Below, piece after piece: positions 25,607 to 34,393 of a DNA stretch of 64,000 nt. The DNA lies in assembly GCF_000214375.1 (NCBI RefSeq), contig NC_015578.1, positions 620,001 to 684,000 on the forward strand. The letters are read 5' to 3'. Numbering within the stretch: the stretch's first letter is position 1; each line of letters starts with the position of its first letter. Origin of the DNA: Treponema primitia ZAS-2 (GTDB lineage Bacteria; Spirochaetota; Spirochaetia; Treponematales; Breznakiellaceae). The notes beneath the pieces were generated by a model. It was not told the DNA's origin. It made no database searches and saw nothing but the letters and a program-made list of their open reading frames with translations. The translations under genes and the position numbers were made by a program.

Positions 25607-25801
25607 TCAAGGTACGGTCTCCCGTACCCTGAGCCGGGCGGGGAAGGGCTTATCCCGCTTGGTTAGCCGGGATAAGCCCTTGAGATCGTCTATTTGCCTG
25701 ACCCTGTAATTAAGGGCGTACTGGATACGGCGGAGCTTTTCGGCCTTTTTAGCGCCCTTGTGGGCAAGGCCCCGGGCCGGTTCCGCTGTCGCCGTATCCA
25801 T
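25607..25801 (-). CDS. Small basic protein of unknown function
   Basis: 64 residues, rich in K and R, with a predicted helix AHKGAKKAEKLRRIQYALNYRVRQIDDL; no membrane segment. AGGA stands seven bases before the ATG, and the gene begins 11 bp after the large lipoprotein, so it may be co-transcribed. A perfect 13-bp inverted repeat (25645-25657 and 25668-25680, ten-base loop) lies within it, so the region may instead be, or also be, a structured 3' end of the lipoprotein mRNA. Confidence 0.45.
   Translation of the reverse strand: MDTATAEPARGLAHKGAKKAEKLRRIQYALNYRVRQIDDLKGLSRLTKRDKPFPARLRVRETVP
25645..25680. repeat. Perfect 13-bp inverted repeat
   Basis: AGGGCTTATCCCG pairs with CGGGATAAGCCCT across a ten-base loop. 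There is no U-tract on either side. Confidence 0.7.
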
Positions 25802-25812
25802 ACTAGCGTCCT

Positions 25813-28035
25813 TTATTCTGCTGCAACGTCAAGATAGGCTATATGGGCGCTGGTGGTGCTGCCGCCTCCGTTGAGGAAGGTGCTGCCGCTTCCAACGGCG
25901 ATAAACCGATTGTTCCCAAAGGCTATGCTGTAAATCTCATGGGTTCTGAGGAATGTGCTATCGGATGACAAGGTCCAGGTTGCGCCATCGTCCTTGGAGG
26001 TAGCAATCTTGCCGCCTATGCCGCCGGCGACCCAGGTGCCGTTCCCATAGGCTATGGCTCGGACCCCAGAGATCCAGCCTGAGGTGTAATCAAATGGGTT
26101 GTTCGTTACCTTCGTCCAGGTTGCGCCGTCGTCCGTGGAGGTAGCTATATCGCGGGAGCCGACGGCGATCCAGGTGCCGTTCCCATAGGCTATGCTTCTG
26201 AAATCGTTGTCGATGCCGGAGGCGCTGCTGAATATGCTCTGCTCTATCTTGACCCACGTGCTGCCATTGTTTATGGACTTTGCCATAGAGCCGCCTGAGC
26301 CGCCGCCGATCCAGATGCCACCCCCATAAGCCATGGCGCTCATGTAGGTGCTGGCTGCTGATGTCTGCGTCCAGGTTCCGCTATGACTAGAGTAAGCTAC
26401 CTTGTTGTTCCCGGCGGCGACAAACCTGTTGTTCCCATTGGCTATGCCCGAGATAGCGGTGGTACCGAATGAGCTATTCGCTGCCAGCGTCCAGGTTCCG
26501 TTTTCGCCAGTGTCGGAGCTGGCTATCTCGCCGTTAGAGCCGACGGCGACCCATTTGCTGTCCTCGATTGAGTCGGCTTTGCCATAGGCTATGCCGTTGA
26601 TGTTATAGCTAAATGGGCTCACTGCACCTGCCCAGGTTATGCCATCGTCTGTAGAGTAACGTATCCTACCGGCTTGGCTGACAGCGACCCATTTGTCGGT
26701 CCCATTATAGGCTATGCCTGTTATCCGAGACCCGAAAGCATCTAAGTCAGAGTTTGACATCGGCGGCGCCGTCCAGGCGGGGCCTGTGTAGGGATCGCTC
26801 ACGGTTATCGTAAAGTCCTTGATGTAGTCGGTGGAAGGCGTCTTTCCGTTGGCAATGGTGGCGGTTATGGTAAGGGTTCCCCCTTCGCTGGGGGTAAAGC
26901 TGGTTCCGGTTATTGCGGTAACGCCCGCGCCCGCCGTTTTGACGCTCCACACGATGTCCTGGTTGGTGGCGTTATCAGGCGTCACGGTTGTGTAGGGCGC
27001 TTGGTAGCCGCCGTTTGAGTAATAGTTGTTTAAACCGATCAACGTATTTTTGATGGCGGTTTCAGGGACGCCTGAAATGTCTGTTACCGGCACGAAAGCG
27101 GCGGCAACGCTTATCGAGAATTCCTGGGTGTAGTTGGAGGACTCCGTCAGTCCGTTAGTAATGGTTGCGGTGAGGGCAACGGTTCCTTCTGCGGAAGGGG
27201 TAAAGGTGTTTCCGCTTATGGTTCCTTTGCCTTCGGGGACGGTCCATACGATGGTTTTGTTGGTGGCACTAGCAGGAGCCACGGTTACGGCGCTTAAATC
27301 AAGCGGAGCATCCACATACCATGCTGTGGGGACCTCTGAAATGTTTGTAACGGCTGTAAAAGTGGCGGTGTCATTAATGGTTATCGTAAAACTCTCGGTA
27401 TAATTCGAGGATAACGTCAGCCCGTTGGTAATGGTACCGGTTATAGTAACGGTTCCAGCTGCGGCAGGGGTAAAGGTGCTTCCGCTTATACTGCCCGCGC
27501 TTGCAGGGACGCTCCACACGATAGTCCTGAAGGTGGCGTTATCAGGAGCCACGGTTACGGTGCTTAAATCAAGCGCTGTATTTATGGTTCCCGTTGTGGG
27601 TACGTTGGTAATGCCCGTTACCGCTACAAAATTGTCGGGGTCAATAATGGTAATAGTAAAGCTCTGGGTGTAATCGGAGGAAACCGCCGCCCCGTTAGTA
27701 ATGGTGGCGGCTATGATTACGTTTCCTTCTGCGGTAGGGGTAAATTTACCTCCGCTTATGTCGGTAACGCCCGCGGTGGAAGAGGTGAGGCTCCACACTA
27801 TGGTCTGGTTGGTGGCGTCAGCAGGATCCACGGTTGCGCCGCTTAATGAAAACTCCACGTCTTTGACTCCGGTTGAGGATACCCCTGAAATGCCGGTTAC
27901 CCCTACGAAGGGAGGGGTGTAGGGGTAGTTAGGAGGGCTGGTAGGGTCGCCGCTGCTATCATCACCGCACGCGGTAAACGCCAAACCCAATGCCAGCACG
28001 GCTGCCAGCAAACTAAAGAATCGAAGCTTTTTCAT
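25813..28035 (-). CDS. Large surface lipoprotein: Ig-like repeats plus propeller repeats
   Basis: 740 residues. Signal peptide with lipobox LAFTAC, then a Pro/Ser linker. From about 45 to 430 there are four to five tandem Ig-like domains of 80-90 residues with shared phrases (VTGITNVPTTGTI, SATNKTIVWTVP, GTVTITGTITNG). From about 445 to 740 some seven propeller-type repeats follow (YGNGTWIAVGSRDIATSTDDGATWTKV-like, each with a W and a DDG turn). Probably anchored at the cell surface for binding or adhesion; function unknown. GGAGG precedes the ATG at 28035. The upstream region holds a 19-base G tract and hairpins, so expression may vary. Confidence 0.88.
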   Translation of the reverse strand: MKKLRFFSLLAAVLALGLAFTACGDDSSGDPTSPPNYPYTPPFVGVTGISGVSSTGVKDVEFSLSGATVDPADATNQTIVWSLTSSTAGVTDISGGKFTPTAEGNVIIAATITNGAAVSSDYTQSFTITIIDPDNFVAVTGITNVPTTGTINTALDLSTVTVAPDNATFRTIVWSVPASAGSISGSTFTPAAAGTVTITGTITNGLTLSSNYTESFTITINDTATFTAVTNISEVPTAWYVDAPLDLSAVTVAPASATNKTIVWTVPEGKGTISGNTFTPSAEGTVALTATITNGLTESSNYTQEFSISVAAAFVPVTDISGVPETAIKNTLIGLNNYYSNGGYQAPYTTVTPDNATNQDIVWSVKTAGAGVTAITGTSFTPSEGGTLTITATIANGKTPSTDYIKDFTITVSDPYTGPAWTAPPMSNSDLDAFGSRITGIAYNGTDKWVAVSQAGRIRYSTDDGITWAGAVSPFSYNINGIAYGKADSIEDSKWVAVGSNGEIASSDTGENGTWTLAANSSFGTTAISGIANGNNRFVAAGNNKVAYSSHSGTWTQTSAASTYMSAMAYGGGIWIGGGSGGSMAKSINNGSTWVKIEQSIFSSASGIDNDFRSIAYGNGTWIAVGSRDIATSTDDGATWTKVTNNPFDYTSGWISGVRAIAYGNGTWVAGGIGGKIATSKDDGATWTLSSDSTFLRTHEIYSIAFGNNRFIAVGSGSTFLNGGGSTTSAHIAYLDVAAE

Positions 28036-28122
28036 AGAAAAGCCTCCTTTTTGTCTATGAACCGCCCCATAGGGGGCAGCTTCTTTCATGCCGCACAAGC
28101 GGCGCGAAATACAGGGGACATG

Positions 28123-28171
28123 AAAACGCCGCTTTTTTGTCCCCGGGGCGGAACAATAAAAGCGGCGTTTT
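28123..28171 (-). terminator. Strong hairpin upstream of the lipoprotein gene
   Basis: AAAACGCCGCTTTT and AAAAGCGGCGTTTT are exact reverse complements 21 bases apart; both strands have U-tracts. It lies between the poly-G tract and the lipoprotein start, so it could act as an attenuator in a long leader. Confidence 0.65.
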
Positions 28172-28216
28172 TTCGTGAAGATATAAGTTGTAACGTTTGT
28201 AAATTCGAAATTACAT

Positions 28217-28235
28217 GGGGGGGGGGGGGGGGGGG
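28217..28235. repeat. Homopolymer tract, 19 G
   Basis: Nineteen consecutive G on plus (C on the lipoprotein coding strand), about 180 bp before the lipoprotein ATG. Tracts of this length usually change length by slipped-strand mispairing. Confidence 0.9.
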
Positions 28236-28456
28236 TAATAGTAACAGTAATACTGCTTTTTTATTAAACAGTAAATTCAGAAAAATGTAGATAATCGGCA
28301 AAAACGCATAGACCATTAGTACCCCCTTTGTTTTTTGCGGTTTACACCCCAAAAAACCATTTTGGTAAAAGGTACTATGAAAAAACCATTTTGTCTCGAA
28401 AATTTGGATAATTCTTTCAGAAAAAAGCAATTTTACTAAAAATATTTTTTTAGAAC

Positions 28457-28505
28457 CGGGAGTCAACTCCCGACTTTTGATAAAACAGGGAGTTTGCTCC
28501 CGGTT
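28457..28505 (-). terminator. Tandem-stem terminator after the response regulator
   Basis: Two small GC stems share sequence so that AACCGGGAG (28454-28462) can also pair with CTCCCGGTT (28496-28504). Located 30 bp behind the response regulator stop. Confidence 0.5.
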
Positions 28506-28536
28506 TGTAGGATCGCACTATTACTGTGCGGTGTCT

Positions 28537-29157
28537 CTACAGGCTCCCTAATTCTTCCCGCTTTGTAAGCCCTGTCTTAAAGTAAATATGGCTGATATGG
28601 TTTTCCACAGTATGCAAACCAAGGGAGAGCGCCGCAGCAATCCGCGGATTATCATAGTTCTGTTTAACCAGGGCCAGTACATCCCGTTCCCGCTTGGTAA
28701 ATTTGGCGTACGCATCGGTCTGGGCATTGATTTTAATCTCCAGCCGGGGATCGATAAACAGCTCCCCCCGCATCACCGTATCAATGGCCTGTAAAAGTTC
28801 TTTTTCGCTGGCCGATTTTGGCACATAGCCCATGGCCCCGCTGTCCATAGCTGACCTGATCCGGAAGGGGTCTTCATACACCGAACACACCAACACTGCG
28901 GGTATTTTGGCTTTCCGCAGTTCGCAGTATTTTTTCAGGTGCCCAATAAAATCAAGCCCGTTCTCCTCTCCCAGCGAAATGTCCAGAATCACCACATCCA
29001 CCGGGAAATGAAGCTCCATAACCCGCCGGGCTCCCTCCAGGGAAGGCGCCTCCCCCACAATGGCACAACGCCCCGTATCGGTCAGGCAGGAGGCCAAACC
29101 CCGCCGGGTCAGGGGATGGTCGTCAATCAGCAAAACTTTGATTTTATCTTTAGTCAT
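28537..29157 (-). CDS. NarL/LuxR-type response regulator
   Basis: 206 residues. Receiver domain with acidic pair (LLIDDHPLTRRG), phospho-acceptor in VVILDISLGE and Lys in VPKSASEKE; C-terminal LuxR helix-turn-helix (FTKRERDVLALVKQNY...SLGLHTVENHISHIYFKTG). The start at 29157 follows GAGG. It is the likely partner of the HisKA_3 kinase at 23589-24818; the large lipoprotein gene lies between them and is a possible target. Confidence 0.9.
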   Translation of the reverse strand: MTKDKIKVLLIDDHPLTRRGLASCLTDTGRCAIVGEAPSLEGARRVMELHFPVDVVILDISLGEENGLDFIGHLKKYCELRKAKIPAVLVCSVYEDPFRIRSAMDSGAMGYVPKSASEKELLQAIDTVMRGELFIDPRLEIKINAQTDAYAKFTKRERDVLALVKQNYDNPRIAAALSLGLHTVENHISHIYFKTGLTKREELGSL

Positions 29158-29253
29158 ACTTCTAACCTCAGATCGGCAAATTAAGTTGACTATAAACAAT
29201 CACTGAAAAAGAAACAAGCCGTGGGAAATTTACAAAAAAATGTAGAGACAGAA

Positions 29254-29282
29254 TTGACAAATACGCATAAATATGATATATT
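29254..29282 (+). promoter_or_regulatory. Sigma70 promoter of the small antitoxin-like gene
   Basis: TTGACA (29254-29259), 17-bp spacer, TATATT (29277-29282). The start of transcription would fall at about 29289, the A of the ATG, so the message may be leaderless. Confidence 0.7.
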
Positions 29283-29288
29283 GTACGT

Positions 29289-29465
29289 ATGGGGGATTTT
29301 ACGAATAGAAAATTGACATTGAGCCTTGATTCAAATGTTATAGATTTTGCACATGATTTTTCCAGAAAAACTAATAAACCAATTTCGAAAATTGTTGAAA
29401 TTTTTTTTTTGGAATTAAGAAATAGTAATACTTCCGGTTTATCTACATACTCACCGTTTCTTTGA
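29289..29465 (+). CDS. Short antitoxin-like protein (DUF6364/RHH type), possibly truncated
   Basis: 58 residues: KLTLSLDSNVIDFAHDFSRKTNKPISKIVEIFFLEL, the pattern of small ribbon-helix-helix antitoxins of DUF6364 type, which are usually 75-80 residues. The end (RNSNTSGLSTYSPFL) departs from the family, and the tail overlaps the hicB remnant on the other strand, so the natural C-terminus and the cognate PIN toxin appear lost. It has a good promoter but no ribosome site. Confidence 0.55.
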   Translation: MGDFTNRKLTLSLDSNVIDFAHDFSRKTNKPISKIVEIFFLELRNSNTSGLSTYSPFL

Positions 29466-29643
29466 TAGCATTTTCGACAAGCATATTGAGAGAGATACCG
29501 CGTGCGGAAGCGGTGAGTACCGCTTTTCGGTGAAGGTCGGTACTTATCCGCACGTTAAACGACCCCTTGAACGGTTTTTCCGGTTCTTTGCCCTTTCCGG
29601 CACAAAATGCCAAATAGTCGTCAACAAAACCTTGTATAAATAG
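29443..29643 (-). pseudogene. hicB antitoxin remnant
   Basis: Minus-strand frame LFIQGFVDDYLAFCAGKG...KPFKGSFNVRISTDLH...ASARGISLNMLVENAIKETV is the C-terminal half of a HicB antitoxin (linker plus ribbon-helix-helix DNA-binding part). An in-frame stop lies just upstream at 29644-29646, and neither the N-terminal half nor a hicA toxin gene is present. Confidence 0.75.
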
Positions 29644-29677
29644 TCAAAAAAGACTAATTTAGGGTTAAGGTGGTTTT

Positions 29678-29911
29678 ATGAGGACGGTCCAATTGAATAT
29701 CGAACTCCCCAATCTGGTTAATTCAACCGAATTTGAGCTTAAAGCCCTGTTAGCTTCAAAATTATACGAAAGGGAAGAGCTATCCCTTGGCCAGGCGGCG
29801 AAGGTAGCAGGTTTGTCTAAACGGGCTTTTATAGAAATACTGGGGAATTATGACGTTTCGCTATTCTCCGAAAGCGAAGAAGATATACGCGCCGATATAG
29901 CAAATGCCTAG
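29678..29911 (+). CDS. UPF0175-family antitoxin
   Basis: 77 residues: VQLNIELPNLVNSTEFELKALLASKLYEREELSLGQAAKVAGLSKRAFIEIL, the UPF0175 pattern with a DNA-binding helix pair (LGQAAKVAGLSKRAF). It should neutralise and co-repress the toxin that overlaps it by 8 bp. AAGGTGG precedes the ATG. Confidence 0.85.
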   Translation: MRTVQLNIELPNLVNSTEFELKALLASKLYEREELSLGQAAKVAGLSKRAFIEILGNYDVSLFSESEEDIRADIANA

Positions 29912-30362
29912 TATCATTTCTAATGCCAGTTGCTTGATTGTTTTATCCAATGTAGGGCAGTTGGATATTTTGCCCGGACTTTATGAAACCATCATTATCA
30001 CCCCGGAAGTAACACAGGAATTTGGTATGCCCTTACCTAAATGGGTACAGGTGATCCCAGTCTCCGATTCCTATAAAATCCAAATGCTTCAAGGTTCACT
30101 TGATTTGTGTGAGGCAAGTACCATCGCGTTGGCTATTGAAACACAAAATTCCTTGATGATCCTGGATGATAAAAAAGCCCGGCGTGTCGCTCGGGATTTG
30201 AACCTTCAATTAACCGGTACTCTAGGGGTAGTTGCTAAGGCTTATAAAGCCGGATTGATTTCAGATATTTCAAAACTTATTGAGAATTTACGAAATAGTA
30301 ATTTCCGTGTTCCCCGTAATTTTGAAACGATAATCCTTAACAAGGATATGAGTAGAGAGTAG
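29904..30362 (+). CDS. DUF3368 PIN-like toxin
   Basis: 152 residues of the DUF3368 PIN-domain group, which pairs with UPF0175 antitoxins. Acidic residues of the PIN fold are visible: the start SNASCLIVLSNVG (first Asp replaced by Asn, as is common in DUF3368), E in LDLCEASTIALA and D in LMILDDKKARRVA. Predicted RNase of a type II toxin-antitoxin pair. Genes here are AT-richer than their surroundings. Confidence 0.85.
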   Translation: MPSIISNASCLIVLSNVGQLDILPGLYETIIITPEVTQEFGMPLPKWVQVIPVSDSYKIQMLQGSLDLCEASTIALAIETQNSLMILDDKKARRVARDLNLQLTGTLGVVAKAYKAGLISDISKLIENLRNSNFRVPRNFETIILNKDMSRE

Positions 30363-30658
30363 TGAGCCAGGCGGTGCCAGGCACACTTTTGCCTGTTCGC
30401 TCTCTTGATAACCCATGTGGTATCTTGTTCCTTCTTAGTAATATTGAAAGGGGTAATAAATGGCCCTATCCGGAGACCTTAAATAAGCTTGCAAACGCTC
30501 TGGGGATTGAAGTTTTTGAACTTTTCAGACCGGAGAAAGCGCTTACTGAGGATATAAAGGCTTTGATGGACCGTCTTGTCCAGGATATATCAACATCCGT
30601 AAATAATTCCATAGAAAGTACCTATCAGCAGTACCGCCAGGAACCCCGGAAGAAATAA
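30362..30658 (+). pseudogene. XRE-type regulator remnant
   Basis: The frame ends with SNIERGNKWPYPETLNKLANALGIEVFELFRPE and a coiled tail, the C-terminal half of a Cro/CI helix-turn-helix domain. The helix-turn-helix start is missing; the first 25 residues (SQAVPGTLLPVRSLDN..) do not fit the family. It is probably a decayed gene fused to unrelated sequence; a short product from the GTG at 30362 is possible. Confidence 0.6.
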
Positions 30659-30660
30659 AA

Positions 30661-30702
30661 AGGCGGCACAGCCTGCGGGCTAAAACCCGTGCCATGCCGC
30701 CC
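30661..30702. terminator. Bidirectional terminator between regulator remnant and PII gene
   Basis: GGCGGCA pairs with TGCCGCC and a second stem (GCGGG-CTAAAA-CCCG) lies inside; A-rich on the left and T-rich (CTTTTTTA) on the right. Confidence 0.75.
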
Positions 30703-30760
30703 TCATCGCTTTTTTACATACCCCCCAAGGGGGCTGACCTTCTTTTTACTGGCAGCCGTC

Positions 30761-31102
30761 TTATCCGATGGCCGCAGAGCCGGTTTCACCGGTACGGATC
30801 CGTATGCATTCCTCCACAGGTAGGATGAATATTTTTCCGTCCCCAATTTCCCCGCTCCGGGCGCCCCGGATTATGGCGTCTACCGTGGGTTTTACAAAGT
30901 TGTCATTCACCGCAATTTCGATGCGGACTTTCTTTAAAAGGTTCACCTCAATCTCAATACCGCGATACTGCTCAGTATAGCCTTTCTGTTGGCCGCAGCC
31001 CATGGCATTGGTAACCGAAATTTTGTAAACTTCGGACTTGTACAATTCCTGCTTAACTTCGTTCAGCACATGGGGCTGTATATATGCAATAATTAGTTTC
31101 AT
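30761..31102 (-). CDS. PII signalling protein (GlnB/GlnK family), Tyr51 replaced
   Basis: 113 residues. PII motifs: [10 protein letters not shown] start, T-loop [24 protein letters not shown] and the C-terminal RIRTGETG. Residue 51, the uridylylated tyrosine of enteric GlnB/GlnK, is isoleucine here (RG-IEI), while Tyr46 is kept. Control by uridylylation at that site is therefore not possible; ATP/ADP/2-oxoglutarate binding should remain. It is 11 bp behind amtB, the usual arrangement for a PII that gates the ammonium channel. Confidence 0.94.
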   Translation of the reverse strand: MKLIIAYIQPHVLNEVKQELYKSEVYKISVTNAMGCGQQKGYTEQYRGIEIEVNLLKKVRIEIAVNDNFVKPTVDAIIRGARSGEIGDGKIFILPVEECIRIRTGETGSAAIG

Positions 31103-31113
31103 TCTACTCCTCC

Positions 31114-32475
31114 TTACATGTTACTGAAAATCTGGAAGCCTGCGTAAGCTTCCGACTTGTGTTCGCTGCGATCGAGCCCTATGGCTTCTTCTTTTACACT
31201 GACCCGCAGTCCTACTGTCGCCTTAATCAGGAGGAAGAGGATAAGACTGGTAACAGCCGCCCAGGCGCCTACGGCAAGAATGCCCAGGGCCTGAATTCCC
31301 AGCTGGGTGAATCCGCCGCCATGGAGTACCCCCACCGCAACGCCGTCCACCTGGCCCCAAATACCGACTGCTAGGGTACCAAAGATACCGCAGACCAGGT
31401 GTACCGATGAGGCGCCGACCGGGTCATCGATCTTGAGGACCTTGTCAATAAACTCGACCGACAGAACCACGAGCACACCGGCGATAAGGCCGATGGCAAC
31501 CGAGGCCCCGGGACTTACCACAGCGCAGGGAGCGGTAATGCCTACAAGTCCTGCCAGAAGACCGTTCAGGGTCATGGAAGCATCGGGTTTCTTAAACCAG
31601 ATCCAGGAGAAAAACAGCGCCCCTACCGCCCCCGCAGAAGCTGCCAGAAGTGTGGTAACGCAGACCCGGGCAATATTAAGGCCGCTCCAGATTCCGCCAT
31701 CACCCACGGTGGCTATGCCGGTTGAAGCACCGTTAAAGCCGAACCAGCCGAAGAACAGAAGAAGTACGCCCAGGGCCGCATAGGGGATATTATGTCCCGG
31801 AAACGCTTTAACCGAAACTTTTCCGTCCGCCCCTTTGGTATATTTCCCGATACGAGGGCCAAGGACCGCAGCGCCAATGAGAGCTGCCCAGCCACCCACG
31901 GAGTGAACTACTGTGGAACCGGCAAAGTCGTGGAAGCCAAGCTGAGCCAGCCAGCCGTCGCCGCTCCATATCCAGTGGCCGGAAATGGGGTAAATAAACG
32001 CCGAAATAAAACAGGTATAAATCAGGTAGGATTTAAATTTGGTCCGTTCCGCCATGGCGCCTGAAACGATGGTCGCCGCAGTAGCGGCAAAAACCACCTG
32101 GAAAAACCAGGATTTGTAAAAGCCGCCGGAATCGAAGTTCAGTTCCATGGGACCATGGAAAAATTCCGAAGTGCCAATAAACCCGCCCTTATCCTGGCCG
32201 TACATGAACGCCCAACCTATGGCCCAATACACAAGCGCACCAAGACAGAAGTCCATCACATTTTTCATGGTAATGTTGGTGGCATTTTTTGCCTGGGTAA
32301 GCCCGGTTTCAACCAGGGCAAATCCGGCCTGCATGATAAAGACCAGGATGGCCCCTAAAAACAACCAAACCACATCCAGGGAAAACCCCAAGGATTCGAT
32401 ACTTTCCTCGGCAAAGAGGGAAACACCCCCCATACACAGGACAAGTATCCCCAAAATAATTAACCTTTTTCGCAC
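31114..32475 (-). CDS. amtB: Ammonium channel
   Basis: 453 residues with a cleavable signal sequence (ends [10 protein letters not shown]) and eleven helices. Amt signatures include [16 protein letters not shown], the pore histidines in [12 protein letters not shown] and [12 protein letters not shown], and the [10 protein letters not shown] region. The GTG at 32475 is taken as start since GGAGG is eight bases before it. It conducts ammonium into the cell and is gated by PII, encoded next. Transcription should depend on sigma54. Confidence 0.95.
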   Translation of the reverse strand: MRKRLIILGILVLCMGGVSLFAEESIESLGFSLDVVWLFLGAILVFIMQAGFALVETGLTQAKNATNITMKNVMDFCLGALVYWAIGWAFMYGQDKGGFIGTSEFFHGPMELNFDSGGFYKSWFFQVVFAATAATIVSGAMAERTKFKSYLIYTCFISAFIYPISGHWIWSGDGWLAQLGFHDFAGSTVVHSVGGWAALIGAAVLGPRIGKYTKGADGKVSVKAFPGHNIPYAALGVLLLFFGWFGFNGASTGIATVGDGGIWSGLNIARVCVTTLLAASAGAVGALFFSWIWFKKPDASMTLNGLLAGLVGITAPCAVVSPGASVAIGLIAGVLVVLSVEFIDKVLKIDDPVGASSVHLVCGIFGTLAVGIWGQVDGVAVGVLHGGGFTQLGIQALGILAVGAWAAVTSLILFLLIKATVGLRVSVKEEAIGLDRSEHKSEAYAGFQIFSNM

Positions 32476-32512
32476 CTTTTTGTCCTCCAATAAGTCGTAT
32501 TAAAATAGAGGT

Positions 32513-32528
32513 TGCAAGAATCGTGCCA
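32513..32528 (-). promoter_or_regulatory. Sigma54 promoter of amtB-PII
   Basis: The minus strand reads TGGCACG-ATTC-TTGCA, an exact match to the -24/-12 consensus, 38 bases upstream of the amtB start. The NifA-like activator gene begins beyond the AT-rich spacer at 32707. Confidence 0.9.
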
Positions 32529-32706
32529 TATTTTGAGAAAAGAGTTTAATTTTCGAGAAAAATTTGAAAATAGAAAAAAATTTAAAAATTAAGAATTAGA
32601 AGTAATAGATAAGAAAAGAAATTAGGGATTGTACATTCCTAATTTCTTACCCCAAATTTCTCATTGTAATAATTTCCTACCTTTTCGTACCCTTATTTTT
32701 AAATAC

Positions 32707-34314
32707 CTACATTTTTGTTGCTCTATAAGAGCGCCAGTTGATGCCGTAGTGGTGGACCCGGAGGCCCATCTGCCGCTCGGTGATGCCCAGGCGGCGGGCA
32801 GCGGCGGCCATGTTACCGTCGGCGATTTTCAGGGCCTCCACGATAAGTTCCTTTTCCAGACGGGAAAGGGCCGCTTCCAGGGTGGTGGTGGGCTCCGTGT
32901 TGGTGGATACTGCGGACTGGAGGCTGGGGGGGAGGTCGTAGGAGTGGATCACCTGATCCTTGGAGAGGATTACCGCCCGCTCAATGGCGTTTTCCAGTTC
33001 CCGGACATTACCCGGCCAGGAATAGCTGGTCAGCAGGTCGATGGCGGGGGTGGAGATGCGCTTGATCAGTTTGCCGTTTTTGTCGGCGTATTTTTCCGCG
33101 AAGTAGTCTGCCAGGAGGACTATATCGCTCTTCCGCTCCCGCAGGGGGGGAATCTGCACGGGGAATACGTTGAGCCGGTAATAAAGGTCTTCCCGGAAAC
33201 GGCCTGTCTTGACCTCCTCCTCCAGGTTACGGTTGGTGGCGGCTATGAGTCGGACATCAACCCGTATGGTAGAGTTCCCCCCCACCCGTTCCAGTTCCCG
33301 TTCCTGGAGCACCCGCAGGAGCTTTACCTGGACCTGGGGGGATAGCTCTCCCACCTCGTCCAGAAACAGGGTACCCTTGTGGGCCAGTTCGAAGCGACCC
33401 TTGCGCTGCTTGTCCGCCCCGGTAAAGGCCCCCTTTTCGTGGCCAAAGAGTTCGCTTTCAATGAGGCTTTCCGGTATGGCCGCGCAATTTACCTTGACCA
33501 GGGGGGCGCCGACCCGCTTGGAGAGCCGGTGGATTTCTGCAGCGATTAACTCTTTGCCGGTGCCGCTTTCCCCGGAGATGAGTACCGTGGCATCGCTGGG
33601 AGCCACCCGGAAGAGCATCTCGTAGACCCCCCGCATGGGGTTGCTGGTGCCGATGATCTCGCTCCCGGACATGACCCGGCCGCCCTGATCCCGGTTTACC
33701 CTCTCGTCGCTTGCCGTAAGCCCACTGTTCCGGTGCAGCCGGAACTGTTCTTCCATAATCCGTTCCCGGAGTTTGGCGGAGTCTGCAATTATAGAAGAAA
33801 CCTTTTCCATAAAGGTCCGGTCCCAGATCATCTGGGCATCAATATCCTCGCTGCGAATGCGCCGTTCCGCGCTGAGGGTGCCGATTACATTGCCCCCGGA
33901 CCGTATGGGGACGCAGTAATAGCTGAGCCCCGCCATATCTTCCTTGGTACGGGTTTTCGCCCGGTTGAGGAAGTGGGTTTCCCGGGAAAGATCCGGGACC
34001 ATAATGGCGATCCCCGACTCAAACACCCGGCCCACCAGGCCTTCCCCCAGCCTATAGACCCCCCGGCCTTTTTGCTCGGCGCTTAAACCGTAGGCTTCTT
34101 CGACTTTCAGCAGCCCCGTGGCCCGGTCCAGCAGGGTCACCATGCCCCAGGACAGGCCCGCCCGTACTTCCAGGAGGCTGAGCAGGGGCCCCAGGGCGGT
34201 CCTCAGCTCTACATGCTTGTCAAAGGTACGGGCAATATCAAAGAGGAGCTCCAGCTCTTCCCGCTCCCGGTCCGCCCCGATGGCCTCAGAAATAATTTCA
34301 GATTTCGGCGTCAT
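32707..34314 (-). CDS. NifA-like sigma54-dependent activator (GAF-AAA+-Fis)
   Basis: 535 residues. N-terminal GAF domain (about 20-190), AAA+ domain with Walker A GESGTGKE, the sigma54-contacting GAFTGA in [16 protein letters not shown], Walker [12 protein letters not shown] and the R-finger region; C-terminal Fis-type helix-turn-helix ([23 protein letters not shown]) of the NifA kind. There is no receiver domain, so it is not a standard NtrC. Its place next to a sigma54 promoter for amtB-PII makes that operon and glnN the likely targets. No good ribosome site precedes the ATG at 34314. Confidence 0.88.
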   Translation of the reverse strand: MTPKSEIISEAIGADREREELELLFDIARTFDKHVELRTALGPLLSLLEVRAGLSWGMVTLLDRATGLLKVEEAYGLSAEQKGRGVYRLGEGLVGRVFESGIAIMVPDLSRETHFLNRAKTRTKEDMAGLSYYCVPIRSGGNVIGTLSAERRIRSEDIDAQMIWDRTFMEKVSSIIADSAKLRERIMEEQFRLHRNSGLTASDERVNRDQGGRVMSGSEIIGTSNPMRGVYEMLFRVAPSDATVLISGESGTGKELIAAEIHRLSKRVGAPLVKVNCAAIPESLIESELFGHEKGAFTGADKQRKGRFELAHKGTLFLDEVGELSPQVQVKLLRVLQERELERVGGNSTIRVDVRLIAATNRNLEEEVKTGRFREDLYYRLNVFPVQIPPLRERKSDIVLLADYFAEKYADKNGKLIKRISTPAIDLLTSYSWPGNVRELENAIERAVILSKDQVIHSYDLPPSLQSAVSTNTEPTTTLEAALSRLEKELIVEALKIADGNMAAAARRLGITERQMGLRVHHYGINWRSYRATKM

Positions 34315-34393
34315 GGAAAGACAATACTACGAATATGTAGGTTTTGCTATAGGGCATTCCTTAAAATGTGTAAAAAGCATCCCATCCCGCTGT

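Larger units (their letters stand above)
28036..28536. other. Non-coding leader region with hairpins and poly-G tract
   Basis: This 500-bp AT-rich stretch has no convincing gene. It holds a 14-bp perfect inverted repeat (28123-28136 / 28158-28171), a run of 19 G (28217-28235), and two GC stems CGGGAG-TCAA-CTCCCG (28457-28472) and GGGAG-TTTG-CTCCC (28488-28501) behind the response regulator. Frames crossing it encode low-complexity peptides (poly-Pro from the tract). Confidence 0.6.

Noticed and set aside
28086-28466. 126-residue minus-strand frame crossing the G tract
   Set aside because: Contains poly-Pro from the tract and lacks a ribosome site or known domain; better explained as leader sequence.
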